Shown: positions 7,945 to 17,287 of the stretch, piece after piece | How positions within the stretch are numbered: the stretch's first letter is position 1 | Layout: each line of letters opens with the position of its first letter | Notes under the pieces: model-generated | What the model was told of the DNA's origin: nothing | Databases searched by the model: none | What the model saw: the letters and a program-made list of their open reading frames with translations, nothing else | Translations under genes and position numbers: made by a program | Assembly: GCA_015232405.1 (NCBI GenBank) | Contig: JADFZS010000004.1 | Span: 1 to 64,000 of the forward strand | Reading direction: 5' to 3' | DNA from: Magnetococcales bacterium | GTDB lineage: Bacteria > Pseudomonadota > Magnetococcia > Magnetococcales > JADFYX01 | Length of the DNA: 64,000 nt

Positions 7945-10452
7945 CTACGAACGGTTTTCTTCACTGATTCGCACCCATTTATTGGCCCTGTTTTTACTCA
8001 TTACCAACATGTTGGGCAGGTTTAATTTTGCCTTAAGTGCCTCTTTTGCTCTGTTGGCCTGTTTTATATCGGCAAAAGGGCCGCTATATACTCGCCAGAA
8101 TGATTTACCTTTTACCTTTATATTCTGTTGAAAGCCAACTCCACCCAAAGAAACTATCTTTCGCAACAGATTACCAGAAGAGTCAACACCCACATTTTGG
8201 AATGAACCTACCCTAACAACATATTTTTTGCCAACTTGCGACATGGTAACTTTTTTGTAGTCTCTTTTTATTGCCGATTTATGTTTTTCGTCGCTACGCT
8301 CAATACGAGAATATTTTGTAACTCCTGGCTGTAAATAGGTGACAGAACTATCTATTTTTTGTGCCTCAAACAGAGCTTGCTTAGCCTTTAATGCGCTATC
8401 ACGATTGGCAAAAGGACCAGCATATAGTCTGGTATAAAGAGCATTATTTATATTTACTGTCTGCTTTATCAGATCAAACGGCTCATTTTGTAGATTATTT
8501 GTAATATTTTGTAAATATTCTGCTTTTGACTGTCGATAAGATCCCAAAAATAGAACAAAACCCTTTGGTGAAGAGGTTTTGGCTTGCAGATGTTGTTTAG
8601 GGTTATTTTTAACTAATCTACCTTTTGCTTTAAACATAGGAGCAGGTGTTGCCATAGTTGACAATACCTGCTTTTGGCTTGTTAGTTTTCTTTTTGGTTT
8701 AGGTACTCCCAAACTTATACTGCTAGATTTTCTCAAGGGTTTTGGTGAAACCATGCCACTTGTGACTCTTTGCCTTAGGGGAGCTTTGACTGGTTGAGGG
8801 GCATTAGCCTGAGAAGATCGTTCTACCACTGCATTGGTGGGAATATTTAAAGCCATTTGTACAGGCTCTTCCACAACAATATTTAATGCTGGGGCTGGTT
8901 CTGTTTGTACAGGTTGAGCATCTTCCATTTGAACAGCTGGGGTTTCTACCATCTGAACTACTGGGGCTGGCATATCCCTCACAGGTGAAGTTACCTGAAG
9001 AGGTTTATTGAAAATTGGTGCAGTTTTTATGGTTTTTTCCGCTTTAACAGTTGCAACTTTATTGGTTAAACCGGACTGATATAGCTCAAGTGGATTTTTA
9101 GGCGGCTTAACAACAACCAACAGTTCAGAGTTCTCATTGTCAACCTTTTGATATTTTGCCTCTTTGATATCTCTCTGCTTTTGTAAAACCGCAACCTTGT
9201 TAAGAAACTTTTCCCGCCATGCACTTACCTTCTGTTTTAGATCCTCACGGATTATTTCCACCCCTTCCTGTGCCTCTTCGGGAACAAGTGTTATCTCTTG
9301 CCGGGTTTGTTTGTAAGTATCGCCTAACACATCTGGCTGCACAATATTAACTTTGCTATAATTGGGGGTAAGAGGAATTGTTACCTCACCATGGGTGTTA
9401 TTAACACCTTTAAAACTGTAACCGATAAACAGGGCCACAGGTATTGCAATAATCATCTCCATTGCAGGACGGCGAGATGTTATTATCAAGTTTAATAAAT
9501 ATCTAATTGTTCGCCAGATCGTTGCTAGTAGATTTTTACAACTATTCAAGGTGCGACCGATAAAGCCAATACCACCACACCACAATAAACGTAGACCTGT
9601 TCCCATCAACTCCCCAGAAGATGGATCTTGCTTCATATGTGGTGATAAATCTTCTGACCTGTTATCAGCATATAGATCCTCTTCAATATTGGAAAATTGC
9701 TCTTCTTCTTGAATCTGTTCAACCACCATTTCACTAACAGAGTCATGGCGTATTGGCCTCTCCTTTTCATTCTGCTGGGCAGCTATATTGTTTATAGTAG
9801 CCTGTGGGGCTGGGATATCTTCCTGTTTTGGCTCTGCCACTAAGTTTGCCACCTGACTTTGTTGGATAGCTGCCCCCTCTTCTCCTGCTTGGGCCACTTT
9901 ATTGTTATTAGAAGAGTGTTGAACTGGAACCTCAACCTGCTTTGGTTCTACCACTATATTGGCTACTGGGTTTTGTTGAACTGGAACCTCAACCTGTTTA
10001 GGTTCTGTTACTATATTGGCAACCGGACTGGGTTGAACTGGAGCCTCAACCTGCTTTGGTTCTACCACAATATTGGCAACTGGGTTATGTTGAACTGGAA
10101 CCTCAACCTGTTTAGGTTCTGTCACATAATTGGCAACCGGACTCGGTTGAACTGGAGCCTCAACCTGCTTTGGTTCTGTTAATACATTGGCAACTGGACT
10201 CTGCTCAACCCTATCTTCTTCTGGTTGTGGTTCTACCTCTCTATGAACGGTAGTATCCTGGGTTGCAAGAGTATCATCCATATTGTGATCTGCCACAATA
10301 TTGGCATCCACTATATCATGGGTGGCTTGCTCATCTTCTGTAGAATAGGTAGCACTACCCTCATCAGAAGGTTTTTCATCATCAGCATAACCGACGGTAT
10401 TACTGTGATATTGAATAAGATTTCTTTTCAGTTCCAACAGATCTTCATTCAT
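7945..10452 (-). CDS. Repeat-containing membrane protein with two C-terminal SPOR domains
   Basis: An 835-residue protein. Residues about 1-330 are acidic and cytoplasmic and contain 19-residue tandem repeats of the form PVANxVxEPKQVExPVQ (about 84-216). One TM helix follows (about 331-348), then a long Pro/Val-rich periplasmic linker. Two SPOR domains end the protein: about 640-715 (begins FVLFLGSYRQSKAEY) and about 750-830 (begins KYVVRVGSFQNVG). SPOR domains bind glycan strands stripped of stem peptides, usually at the division septum, so a cell-wall or division role is likely. It is not a standard FtsN or DamX by architecture. It is monocistronic on the minus strand. Confidence 0.8.
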   Translation of the reverse strand: MNEDLLELKRNLIQYHSNTVGYADDEKPSDEGSATYSTEDEQATHDIVDANIVADHNMDDTLATQDTTVHREVEPQPEEDRVEQSPVANVLTEPKQVEAPVQPSPVANYVTEPKQVEVPVQHNPVANIVVEPKQVEAPVQPSPVANIVTEPKQVEVPVQQNPVANIVVEPKQVEVPVQHSSNNNKVAQAGEEGAAIQQSQVANLVAEPKQEDIPAPQATINNIAAQQNEKERPIRHDSVSEMVVEQIQEEEQFSNIEEDLYADNRSEDLSPHMKQDPSSGELMGTGLRLLWCGGIGFIGRTLNSCKNLLATIWRTIRYLLNLIITSRRPAMEMIIAIPVALFIGYSFKGVNNTHGEVTIPLTPNYSKVNIVQPDVLGDTYKQTRQEITLVPEEAQEGVEIIREDLKQKVSAWREKFLNKVAVLQKQRDIKEAKYQKVDNENSELLVVVKPPKNPLELYQSGLTNKVATVKAEKTIKTAPIFNKPLQVTSPVRDMPAPVVQMVETPAVQMEDAQPVQTEPAPALNIVVEEPVQMALNIPTNAVVERSSQANAPQPVKAPLRQRVTSGMVSPKPLRKSSSISLGVPKPKRKLTSQKQVLSTMATPAPMFKAKGRLVKNNPKQHLQAKTSSPKGFVLFLGSYRQSKAEYLQNITNNLQNEPFDLIKQTVNINNALYTRLYAGPFANRDSALKAKQALFEAQKIDSSVTYLQPGVTKYSRIERSDEKHKSAIKRDYKKVTMSQVGKKYVVRVGSFQNVGVDSSGNLLRKIVSLGGVGFQQNIKVKGKSFWRVYSGPFADIKQANRAKEALKAKLNLPNMLVMSKNRANKWVRISEENRS
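9805..10203 (-). repeat. In-frame tandem repeats, 57-bp unit (19 residues)
   Basis: About seven units encode variants of PVANxVxEPKQVExPVQ in the cytoplasmic part of the SPOR protein. Central units are nearly identical in DNA and two alternating subtypes (PSPVAN and HNPVAN) are visible, which suggests recent expansion as doublets. Outer units are degenerate. Confidence 0.85.
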
Positions 10453-10790
10453 TTGTGGCTTCCAAAACCTGACGTATTTTGTAGATACAAACTACCATTA
10501 AAAATCAAGATAGCAGTGGGATTGATCTAATGGGTTCTAGGCAGTGCAACAATCAAGCCGGAAATGTATTGGGTAATAAAATGGAGTGGTTGGTTTATAA
10601 CAAATAAACAGCATATGCAACCAATAAAAGATAAAGCCCACCTTTTACAAAAGTTACTTAACTAGATATTTTTATTATATTTTTATCTGTTTTTGAATAT
10701 GGCGAGCAAAAGGTGGTTCAAGTATTGTCATGTAGATCAATAGATGTTAAAGGGTCTTTAATTTTAACTGCTTTAATTGCAACAAAAAAT
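10453..10790. other. Intergenic region, promoter of the SPOR gene and 3' end of pqiC
   Basis: This 338-bp stretch has no convincing gene. It contains a widely spaced inverted repeat, CCACCTTTT (10638-10646) and AAAAGGTGG (10708-10716), of unknown role. It must hold the promoter of the minus-strand SPOR gene to its left... that is, upstream of 10452, and the end of the pqi transcript. Confidence 0.5.
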
Positions 10791-11495
10791 CTATTTTTCA
10801 TCACCAGAAAGCTGCTGCTTGTAGACTCTCTCAACAACACGTCTAGAGAACTCCGCCCAGAGGCTGCTCATGGCTTTGACTATTGCCGGATAATCATCCT
10901 TAGCAACCTCTTGACCTGTTAAGAATATACTTTCACGAAATAGTATCTTCTTATCCTGGCTATAGAGCATCCAGCGCACAGCTAAGATCGTAATGCCATC
11001 ATGACCCCTTTCAAATTTTTTGATCCGTACAGAAACCCGAAAATTAGGATATCGGCGTTTTTTACTGGGAATTTGATAAATTTTATCAGATTCAAAAAGT
11101 ATAGAGAGATTTTCAACCAGAATGCGGGATAGATTACCCTGAAAATTCTCCCCCCACTTGTTGAACTCAGCAATATCCAGCTCATTGTCTCCGGTTCGTA
11201 CCACTATTTCAGCACGATCCAGATAAGATGGAATCTGCATTGGCTCTACAGCAACACCTATTTCTGTTTTTATCTCCTGTTGAGTTACTGATTGATCATC
11301 TGCATCTGTTTTAGAATCATCTTTTGCGGTTTTAAAAGGTTCACTTGATGAATCAAACCGTTCGATCTTATTTTCTATGGAGAGGGGAGAGAGAATAAAA
11401 TAGCGAGTAGGTGGACTGCTATCGCCAAGCATTCTGGAACAGCCACTCACAGCCAACAACATAATTATCGATCCTATTGCAGTATGCCATTTCAT
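10791..11495 (-). CDS. pqiC: PqiC-like lipoprotein (ABC-type transport auxiliary)
   Basis: A 234-residue lipoprotein with a lipobox (LAVSGC, cysteine at about residue 19), so it is likely anchored to the outer membrane. The body matches the ABC_trans_aux/DUF330 family (TRYFILSPLS near the N-terminus; strands around MQIPSYLDRAEIVVRTGDNELDIAEFN in the middle, shown here in part by position 85-110). In E. coli PqiC forms a ring at the outer membrane that receives the PqiB needle. It begins 3 bp after pqiB, so it belongs to the same operon. A Ser/Asp/Gln-rich insert at about 45-75 is not typical. Confidence 0.82.
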   Translation of the reverse strand: MKWHTAIGSIIMLLAVSGCSRMLGDSSPPTRYFILSPLSIENKIERFDSSSEPFKTAKDDSKTDADDQSVTQQEIKTEIGVAVEPMQIPSYLDRAEIVVRTGDNELDIAEFNKWGENFQGNLSRILVENLSILFESDKIYQIPSKKRRYPNFRVSVRIKKFERGHDGITILAVRWMLYSQDKKILFRESIFLTGQEVAKDDYPAIVKAMSSLWAEFSRRVVERVYKQQLSGDEK

Positions 11496-11498
11496 GAT

Positions 11499-13235
11499 CT
11501 ATCTCTTCTGCTCCCCTTTGCCAAACATCAACGATTCAGGGTTACGACTGATACTATCAATAAATGATCGAAGGGAACGGGAGGTTTCCGTCAACTCTTC
11601 AGACAGCTCCATAACCCGATAGTTCAAGGGAGCATCCGGGCCTACCACATCAATCATAACAGCCATCAACTCTTCACTCCTTGCCAGTGCAATCTTGGCT
11701 GCTTGTGCTGCTTCACCAATTTCAGTACCAACAGGGTCAATTACTCCATCCATTTTAAGTGTAGCATCTCGCACAGCCTGCAAAGCTTCATCCAACGAGC
11801 GTACTGTTGCTAATACCTCCGGGGCATTTATGGTCTTATTAGCCCCTTTGAGGGTTGCAACTAGTTCCTTACTTATCTCATCTAAAGGTATTTTTTGGAT
11901 CTTTGCCAGAAAATTATAGGCAAAAGCACTAATTTCTTCAAAATTACTCGGTACAGTGGGTAGCTCAGGAAAACGTTTATCGCTACCAACCAAAACAATG
12001 GGAGTCTCAGGTTTTAAGATCAAATTTACAAATAGCTGTCCTGTAAGATAGTTGCCAGTCTCAAGTTGAGCACGTAGACCGCGTTCAACCAATGTCTCCA
12101 ACAGCTCATAAGGAGAACCAACGTTTGAAGATTCACCTTTTGAGTTTATCTCCACCACCCGTTCAGGCTCCACCTGTACCAAAACCGCCACCCTAAAGTT
12201 GGTCTTATCACGCTCAAACTCCATTTTAATATCGGTAACAGTACCAATTTTGATACCTCTAAATTCAACAGGAGCACCAGACTTAAGTCCACGAACTGAA
12301 CCGGAAAAATAGAGCAGGAATGGGATTTTTTGACTATAAGAGTTCTCTGTGATGGACAAGCGGTCTTTATGAAGAGGAAATACAGCCTCATTAACTGCTA
12401 ATAGACTCTCCTCTAAAGTCTCAGGCGTTTCAAAGGCCACCCCACCCAAAAGTAGTGATGCCAAGGTGGCTGTCTGTATCCTTACCCCATCGGCTCCGAA
12501 AGAGACATCAATTCCACTAACAGACCAAAAAAGGGTGTTTTCACGAACCATCCAGTGGTAGGGAGATTTAATAAAAACATGTACATGTACTAGATTTTTC
12601 TCTTCTGACAGATCATAACCCAACACCTCACCCACTGGGATACCCCGATAGTAGACCGGGGAGCCTATTGAGAGAGAGCCAAGAGTTGGAGTTGTCAACA
12701 TCAGACGAATACCCTGGGAGTCTGAACGAACTAAAAGTGGTGTCTCCAGACCACGAAACTCTCTTTTTTGCTTACCCGGTTTTCCTGGCTCTAGCTCCAG
12801 ATAGGCACCAGAAACTAAAGTGCCCAGACTTGAAACCCCCTGGAGAGAAAAGCTAGGACGAACAACCCAAAACTGTGCCGATGGTGTGAGATATTTTTCC
12901 ACACCTCTAACCAAACTGGCTTTTAAAGTAACCGAGGTAAAATCTTTGCTTAGAGTAACCTCGTTGATTATGCCTATCGTTACATCTTTATGTTTAATTA
13001 GGGTTTTTCCAGCTTCAATACCTTCAGCAGATTTAAATGTAATGATGATCTCCGGGCCTTGTTCACTATAAGTTTTGTAGGCCAACCAGCCACCTACCAA
13101 AAGAGCAACAATGGGGATAAGCCATATAATAGAGACGCCTCTGGACTTCTCAACCTTGGGGCTGTCAGTCGGTAGAGGAAGCACATCTTGATAATGTTGA
13201 TCGTCGTGCTCTTCCAGTTCATCCAATGTCGTCAT
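11499..13235 (-). CDS. pqiB: PqiB, MCE-domain lipid transport protein
   Basis: About 578 residues, close to E. coli PqiB. A single N-terminal TM helix (about 38-57, IIWLIPIVALLVGGWLAY) is followed by three MCE/MlaD domains (about 62-150, 175-260 and 305-415) and a C-terminal helical region predicted to form a coiled needle. MCE proteins form hexameric tunnels for lipids between the two membranes. The first ATG is at 13244, but ATG at 13235 is better spaced from GGGA; both overlap the end of the upstream pqiA-like gene, so translation is probably coupled. Confidence 0.9.
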   Translation of the reverse strand: MTTLDELEEHDDQHYQDVLPLPTDSPKVEKSRGVSIIWLIPIVALLVGGWLAYKTYSEQGPEIIITFKSAEGIEAGKTLIKHKDVTIGIINEVTLSKDFTSVTLKASLVRGVEKYLTPSAQFWVVRPSFSLQGVSSLGTLVSGAYLELEPGKPGKQKREFRGLETPLLVRSDSQGIRLMLTTPTLGSLSIGSPVYYRGIPVGEVLGYDLSEEKNLVHVHVFIKSPYHWMVRENTLFWSVSGIDVSFGADGVRIQTATLASLLLGGVAFETPETLEESLLAVNEAVFPLHKDRLSITENSYSQKIPFLLYFSGSVRGLKSGAPVEFRGIKIGTVTDIKMEFERDKTNFRVAVLVQVEPERVVEINSKGESSNVGSPYELLETLVERGLRAQLETGNYLTGQLFVNLILKPETPIVLVGSDKRFPELPTVPSNFEEISAFAYNFLAKIQKIPLDEISKELVATLKGANKTINAPEVLATVRSLDEALQAVRDATLKMDGVIDPVGTEIGEAAQAAKIALARSEELMAVMIDVVGPDAPLNYRVMELSEELTETSRSLRSFIDSISRNPESLMFGKGEQKR

Positions 13236-13866
13236 CAATAACATCCCAAATTAAGCGTGGATCAAATGCGCGTGATGCAAACAACGTGACTATAACCACC
13301 GCTCCAAAATATAAAACTCCAATCCCCGGTTCAATGGTCGCTATAAAACCCAAGTCTACCAAAGCTACCAGAATTGAAACCAAAAATACATCTACCATGG
13401 ACCAATGACCAAACAACTCCAAAATCCGATAGAGAGAAGTACGGTCTTTAGGGTGGTTTTTAGATCTGTTTTGTACCGAATAGAGCAGATACATTAAAAC
13501 CAGCAGTTTACCAACAGGTACAATAATACTCGCCACAAAAACAATAAGTGCCAAAGGCCACATACCAGAGTGAATAAGGTGCATGACCCCACTTATAATG
13601 GTATTTGGTTCACCCTGGCCTAATTTGCTAACTGTCATTATGGGATAAATATTTGCAGGAATATAAAGAATCACTGCAGTACAAACCAAAGCCCAGGTTC
13701 GCGAAATACTTTCAACCTTACGGGAGTGGATGGGGGTGTGGCATCTAGTGCAGCTGTTATCATCTTTTAATGTCTCAAGGCTCACAACCAAATGGCAGAC
13801 ATGACATGCTGCCATGCCTGACTTTCGTGCTGAAACTCCCACATAATTTCGTTGTTTGCTAATCAT
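13219..13866 (-). CDS. pqiA: PqiA-like membrane protein, second half
   Basis: A 215-residue protein with an N-terminal zinc-ribbon-like pair of CxxC motifs (CHVC at about 20-23 and CTRC at about 38-41) and four TM helices, i.e. one PqiA domain. E. coli PqiA contains two such domains in one chain; here they are two genes. It overlaps the first PqiA-like gene by 4 bp (ATGA) and pqiB by about 17-26 bp, so the four-gene set should be translated as a unit. PqiA is the inner-membrane partner of PqiB in lipid trafficking. Confidence 0.85.
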   Translation of the reverse strand: MISKQRNYVGVSARKSGMAACHVCHLVVSLETLKDDNSCTRCHTPIHSRKVESISRTWALVCTAVILYIPANIYPIMTVSKLGQGEPNTIISGVMHLIHSGMWPLALIVFVASIIVPVGKLLVLMYLLYSVQNRSKNHPKDRTSLYRILELFGHWSMVDVFLVSILVALVDLGFIATIEPGIGVLYFGAVVIVTLFASRAFDPRLIWDVIDDDIG

Positions 13867-14582
13867 GGACTATCGGGCAGGCTTACGTTATGGCTGCCTT
13901 GTGAGCTATTATCTATCTGTTTGCTATCAACCCCACCATCCGATTTTACTTGTTGTAATCTGTCTGCTGTTTGCCAGATAATACGCGGATTTAGAGTTGT
14001 AACAGCAGCCACTGAAACCAACAGTAACGATACCAAAGCGTAGAGACCCCAGCCTGGAACTACCGTTGCCAAATCACCAAGTTTTACTATAGAAACCAGC
14101 ACACCAAGCATATAGACTCCAATCATACCCCAGGGCAGAAGAGCCAATGTAAATTTAAATATGGGAATAAAATATCGGGGTCGGCGACCTGTTTTTATCG
14201 GAATCAATACATATAATAGCCCGATCATGCTCAAAAGTGGAAACAGAATGGTAGTTAAAAAAACCACAAAGCCAACTGCTCCCAGATCAAACTTTGAGAG
14301 CACGACTGCTCCATAAAAAAGGGTATAGAACTGCTCTTGACCTGCTGCTCTTAAACCCAAAATTGGATAAGCGTTGGCAATAACAAAACAGATCAGAGCT
14401 GCCATGGTAAAAGCTAGAGTGTTATCTATACTATCACCATCACCCTCAGCCAATACAGACCCACAACGGTGACAACGGGCCAGCGTCCGCTCTTCCAAGG
14501 GTGGCAGTTTATATAGATAATCGCACTCATGACAGGCAAGTAGCTCAAAACTGTCTTGTGCATTTTCATTAGAATCTGGCAT
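13863..14582 (-). CDS. pqiA: PqiA-like membrane protein, first half
   Basis: A 239-residue protein and the first gene of the pqi operon. It has two CxxC motifs (CHEC about 17-20, CHRC about 38-41) followed by four TM helices. It corresponds to the N-terminal half of E. coli PqiA, and its paralogue directly follows. The C-terminal 25 residues are polar. The ATG at 14582 lies 268 bp from the divergent fucose-synthase gene, so the operon promoter is in that gap. Confidence 0.85.
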   Translation of the reverse strand: MPDSNENAQDSFELLACHECDYLYKLPPLEERTLARCHRCGSVLAEGDGDSIDNTLAFTMAALICFVIANAYPILGLRAAGQEQFYTLFYGAVVLSKFDLGAVGFVVFLTTILFPLLSMIGLLYVLIPIKTGRRPRYFIPIFKFTLALLPWGMIGVYMLGVLVSIVKLGDLATVVPGWGLYALVSLLLVSVAAVTTLNPRIIWQTADRLQQVKSDGGVDSKQIDNSSQGSHNVSLPDSP

Positions 14583-14756
14583 CCGTTCATTGTATTCTAC
14601 TATTGCACTGTATCAAAACCCTTAATAAGCAAATCAGTGGGTTTTTTTCTTATTTTTGGGAAATTTGGGTGGAGTTGGATACAATCAGAGCGGTTTTTTA
14701 CACTTTTGGCCTGTAAAAGCGTTTCTCCAAAACCCCACCAAGAAAAGATACTCTCA

Positions 14757-14782
14757 TCAATCTACTAAGTGGTAGATTGATT
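14757..14782. other. Hairpin before the fucose synthase gene
   Basis: ATCAATCTAC, a six-base loop, then GTAGATTGAT: a perfect 10-bp stem about 70 bp before the start codon of fcl. No T tract follows directly. It could be a 5' leader structure or an operator. The rest of the 14583-14849 gap shows nothing I can name. Confidence 0.4.
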
Positions 14783-14849
14783 AAAGTAGTTGCTTGATCA
14801 AAAAAAAAGAGGGGCCACACACCTATTTTGCCAAGGAAATGTAGCTAAA

Positions 14850-15794
14850 ATGGAACAAGATGCAAAGATATACATAACAGGCCATCGAGGTATGGTTGGC
14901 TCTGCAATATTTAACAGGCTTATTGATTCAGGCTACAACAACCTTCTTGTGGCAACCAGACAACAGCTTGATCTTACCAGACAGAGCAAAGTTGAAGAGT
15001 TTGTCTTGGATCAACGCCCTGACTATATGATAATTGCAGCAGCACTGGTTGGGGGTATCCATGCCAACAGCCATTTTCCTGCCGAGTTCATCAGAGATAA
15101 TCTACAAATATCTGTTAATTTGATTGAAGCAGCACGTTTAGCAAAGGTTAAAAAACTGATTTTTCTTGGCTCCTCATGTATCTACCCAAAAATGGCAGAA
15201 CAGCCAATTGTTGAATCATCGCTGTTAAGCGGGCCACTAGAACCAACCAACCAGTGGTATGCCATAGCAAAAATTAGCGGCATAAAGCTGTGTCAGGCAT
15301 ACAGGAAACAGTATAATTTCAATGCCATATCTGCCATGCCCACAAACCTATATGGACCCAAAGATAATTTTCATGATGAAAATTCTCACGTAATACCAGC
15401 TTTGATCAACCGTTTTCACAAAGCTAAAAACAACAATAGCCCCCATGTAACAGCGTGGGGTAGTGGCTCCCCAAAGCGAGAATTTCTCCATGTTGACGAT
15501 CTTGCACGAGCAGTTATCTATCTTATGAAAAATTATGAAGATAGCCTACCGATCAATGTTGGGGTTGGAGCTGATATTACAATAAAAGAGCTGACCGAAA
15601 TGGTAGCCCAAGTTGTGGGATATAAGGGTGAAATCGTGTGGGACAGAACAAAACAGGACGGCACACCAAGAAAATTGTTGGATGTAAGCCTTATCAATAA
15701 GTTGGGCTGGAGTGCGGAAAAAAACCTGAAAGATGGTCTAACCGAGACCTACGACTGGTATTGTAGACAGGGGAATGATATTCGCAGTAAATAG
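14850..15794 (+). CDS. fcl: GDP-L-fucose synthase
   Basis: A 314-residue extended SDR enzyme that converts GDP-4-keto-6-deoxy-mannose to GDP-L-fucose by epimerisation and NADPH reduction, giving a sugar for surface polysaccharide. Visible motifs are GHRGMVGSA (Rossmann loop, about residues 9-17), AALVGGIHAN, SSCIYP with the catalytic Ser, and YAIAK with the Tyr/Lys pair. KREFLHVDDLA near residue 215 is also typical. ATG at 14850 was chosen because AAGGAAA precedes it and the family begins here; a longer frame starts at 14790. The usual partner gmd is not in the window, so the gene stands alone and converges with yihY, 2 bp apart. Confidence 0.93.
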   Translation: MEQDAKIYITGHRGMVGSAIFNRLIDSGYNNLLVATRQQLDLTRQSKVEEFVLDQRPDYMIIAAALVGGIHANSHFPAEFIRDNLQISVNLIEAARLAKVKKLIFLGSSCIYPKMAEQPIVESSLLSGPLEPTNQWYAIAKISGIKLCQAYRKQYNFNAISAMPTNLYGPKDNFHDENSHVIPALINRFHKAKNNNSPHVTAWGSGSPKREFLHVDDLARAVIYLMKNYEDSLPINVGVGADITIKELTEMVAQVVGYKGEIVWDRTKQDGTPRKLLDVSLINKLGWSAEKNLKDGLTETYDWYCRQGNDIRSK

Positions 15795-15796
15795 TT

Positions 15797-17215
15797 TTAG
15801 AAGGGTGGTTTTACCTTTTTTGCTCCGCCTTTTTTCTGCTCTTTAATATCCTCTAAAACCAGATCCTTCAAGCTTTTTTTGCCCATGGATTGACCGATAA
15901 CATCCTCCACCCTCTCTGCTACCCTTTTTACTGATGGAGGATAGTGGATTCTTTCATCTAGTTGATATATTTGATCCTCGGCCTTGCGAATATCTTTTAG
16001 CACATCTCGAACATGGGTAACATCAAAGGGTCGGTTGGGAATATAGGTAATATCTGATCCATTTTCGCCAATTTTTGCTATTATTTGATTGTTAAATAGC
16101 ATTTCAACTATCTCTGTTACAGTTTCGGTTGGGGCATTTGTTTTACGAACAATATCCTCAATTGATGGTGGCGGGCTGTTTAAATAACTTTTTTGCCCCA
16201 CCTCTACCAATATGGATAGAGCCAATCTCTCCTTAACTCTATTGCTTATTTTGTAAGAATCCCCATCAATTGTAAGATAGCTGTTATTCTGGCAATAAAA
16301 GGTGATATTGGCCCCAATCAAGATTATAAGCCAGTTTAGTTGCAGCCAGATCATAAAGACAATCAAGGTGGCAAATACCGAATAGACAGCCACATAGTTA
16401 ACACTACCTGCAATAAAAGCGGTAAAAAACCAGCTGGTTGTCTCCCATATTATCCCTGAAACAAAACCACCAACCAAAGCACAACCCCAATTTACCCTGG
16501 TGTTGGGTACTATCATGTAAATAAAGGTAAAGGCAATTATAATCAAAATAAACGGCAGCAACTTTGCCCCCACCGCCAAAAACAGCCCAAAGGGTTCTAT
16601 GGTCGCTAGCTGCTGCATATAGCTGCTGATTTTAAAGGAGGCTGTAAGTCCTATTGCGGAAAAAATAAGGATAGGCCCCACAACTATAACACTGAGATAT
16701 TGGCTGAATTTTTGCGAAAAACGCCGAGTATTTTTTACATACCAGATATCATTGAATGACTCTTCAATTTTTTGGATAAGAGAGATAACCGTGTAAAAGA
16801 GCATGAGCAGACCCATGGAACCCAGCACACTGGCATTGATATTATTTACAAACTCTAAAATCCTAAGACGAATGACATCTCCTTGGGGACCAAGGGGAGT
16901 AAGAAAGTCTGCTAACACGGGATCAAGTTTATTATGCACCCCAAAGGCTTTTAAGGTGGAAAAGCTCACCGCCAAAAGAGGAACAAGGGATAACAAAGTT
17001 GTATAAACAAGACTGGTGGCCTGAACTGTCAGTTTTTTTGCTGACATATCCATAAAGACCCGATAGCTGATCCTGATGGTAAGGTTTAAAACCCGCTGCA
17101 ACATAGGCAATGTGGTAGTATCTGAATTCCAAAGCCATTTTTTAAATGCCGATATACTGAATATTCCCAGCATAGAGGCTAAAAATGTACCTATTACTGT
17201 ATTTTGAGAATCCAT
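15797..17215 (-). CDS. YihY/virulence factor BrkB family membrane protein
   Basis: A 472-residue inner-membrane protein. The central part (about 45-320) has six TM helices and typical motifs of the family once called RNase BN: LTVQATSLVYTTLLSLVPLLA, FNDIWYV and SVNYVAVYSVFATLIVFMIWL, each in the expected order. The C-terminal 150 residues are soluble, include a winged-helix-like region (about 330-400) and end in a basic tail. True function is unsettled in the literature; no nuclease role should be assumed. The stop lies 2 bp from the converging fcl stop. Confidence 0.88.
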   Translation of the reverse strand: MDSQNTVIGTFLASMLGIFSISAFKKWLWNSDTTTLPMLQRVLNLTIRISYRVFMDMSAKKLTVQATSLVYTTLLSLVPLLAVSFSTLKAFGVHNKLDPVLADFLTPLGPQGDVIRLRILEFVNNINASVLGSMGLLMLFYTVISLIQKIEESFNDIWYVKNTRRFSQKFSQYLSVIVVGPILIFSAIGLTASFKISSYMQQLATIEPFGLFLAVGAKLLPFILIIIAFTFIYMIVPNTRVNWGCALVGGFVSGIIWETTSWFFTAFIAGSVNYVAVYSVFATLIVFMIWLQLNWLIILIGANITFYCQNNSYLTIDGDSYKISNRVKERLALSILVEVGQKSYLNSPPPSIEDIVRKTNAPTETVTEIVEMLFNNQIIAKIGENGSDITYIPNRPFDVTHVRDVLKDIRKAEDQIYQLDERIHYPPSVKRVAERVEDVIGQSMGKKSLKDLVLEDIKEQKKGGAKKVKPPF

Positions 17216-17287
17216 TTTATAACCAATATTTTATCAAGAGAGGTTTCAATACTCAACAATTGTTTGCTTGTATAATAAAGAGCTATT

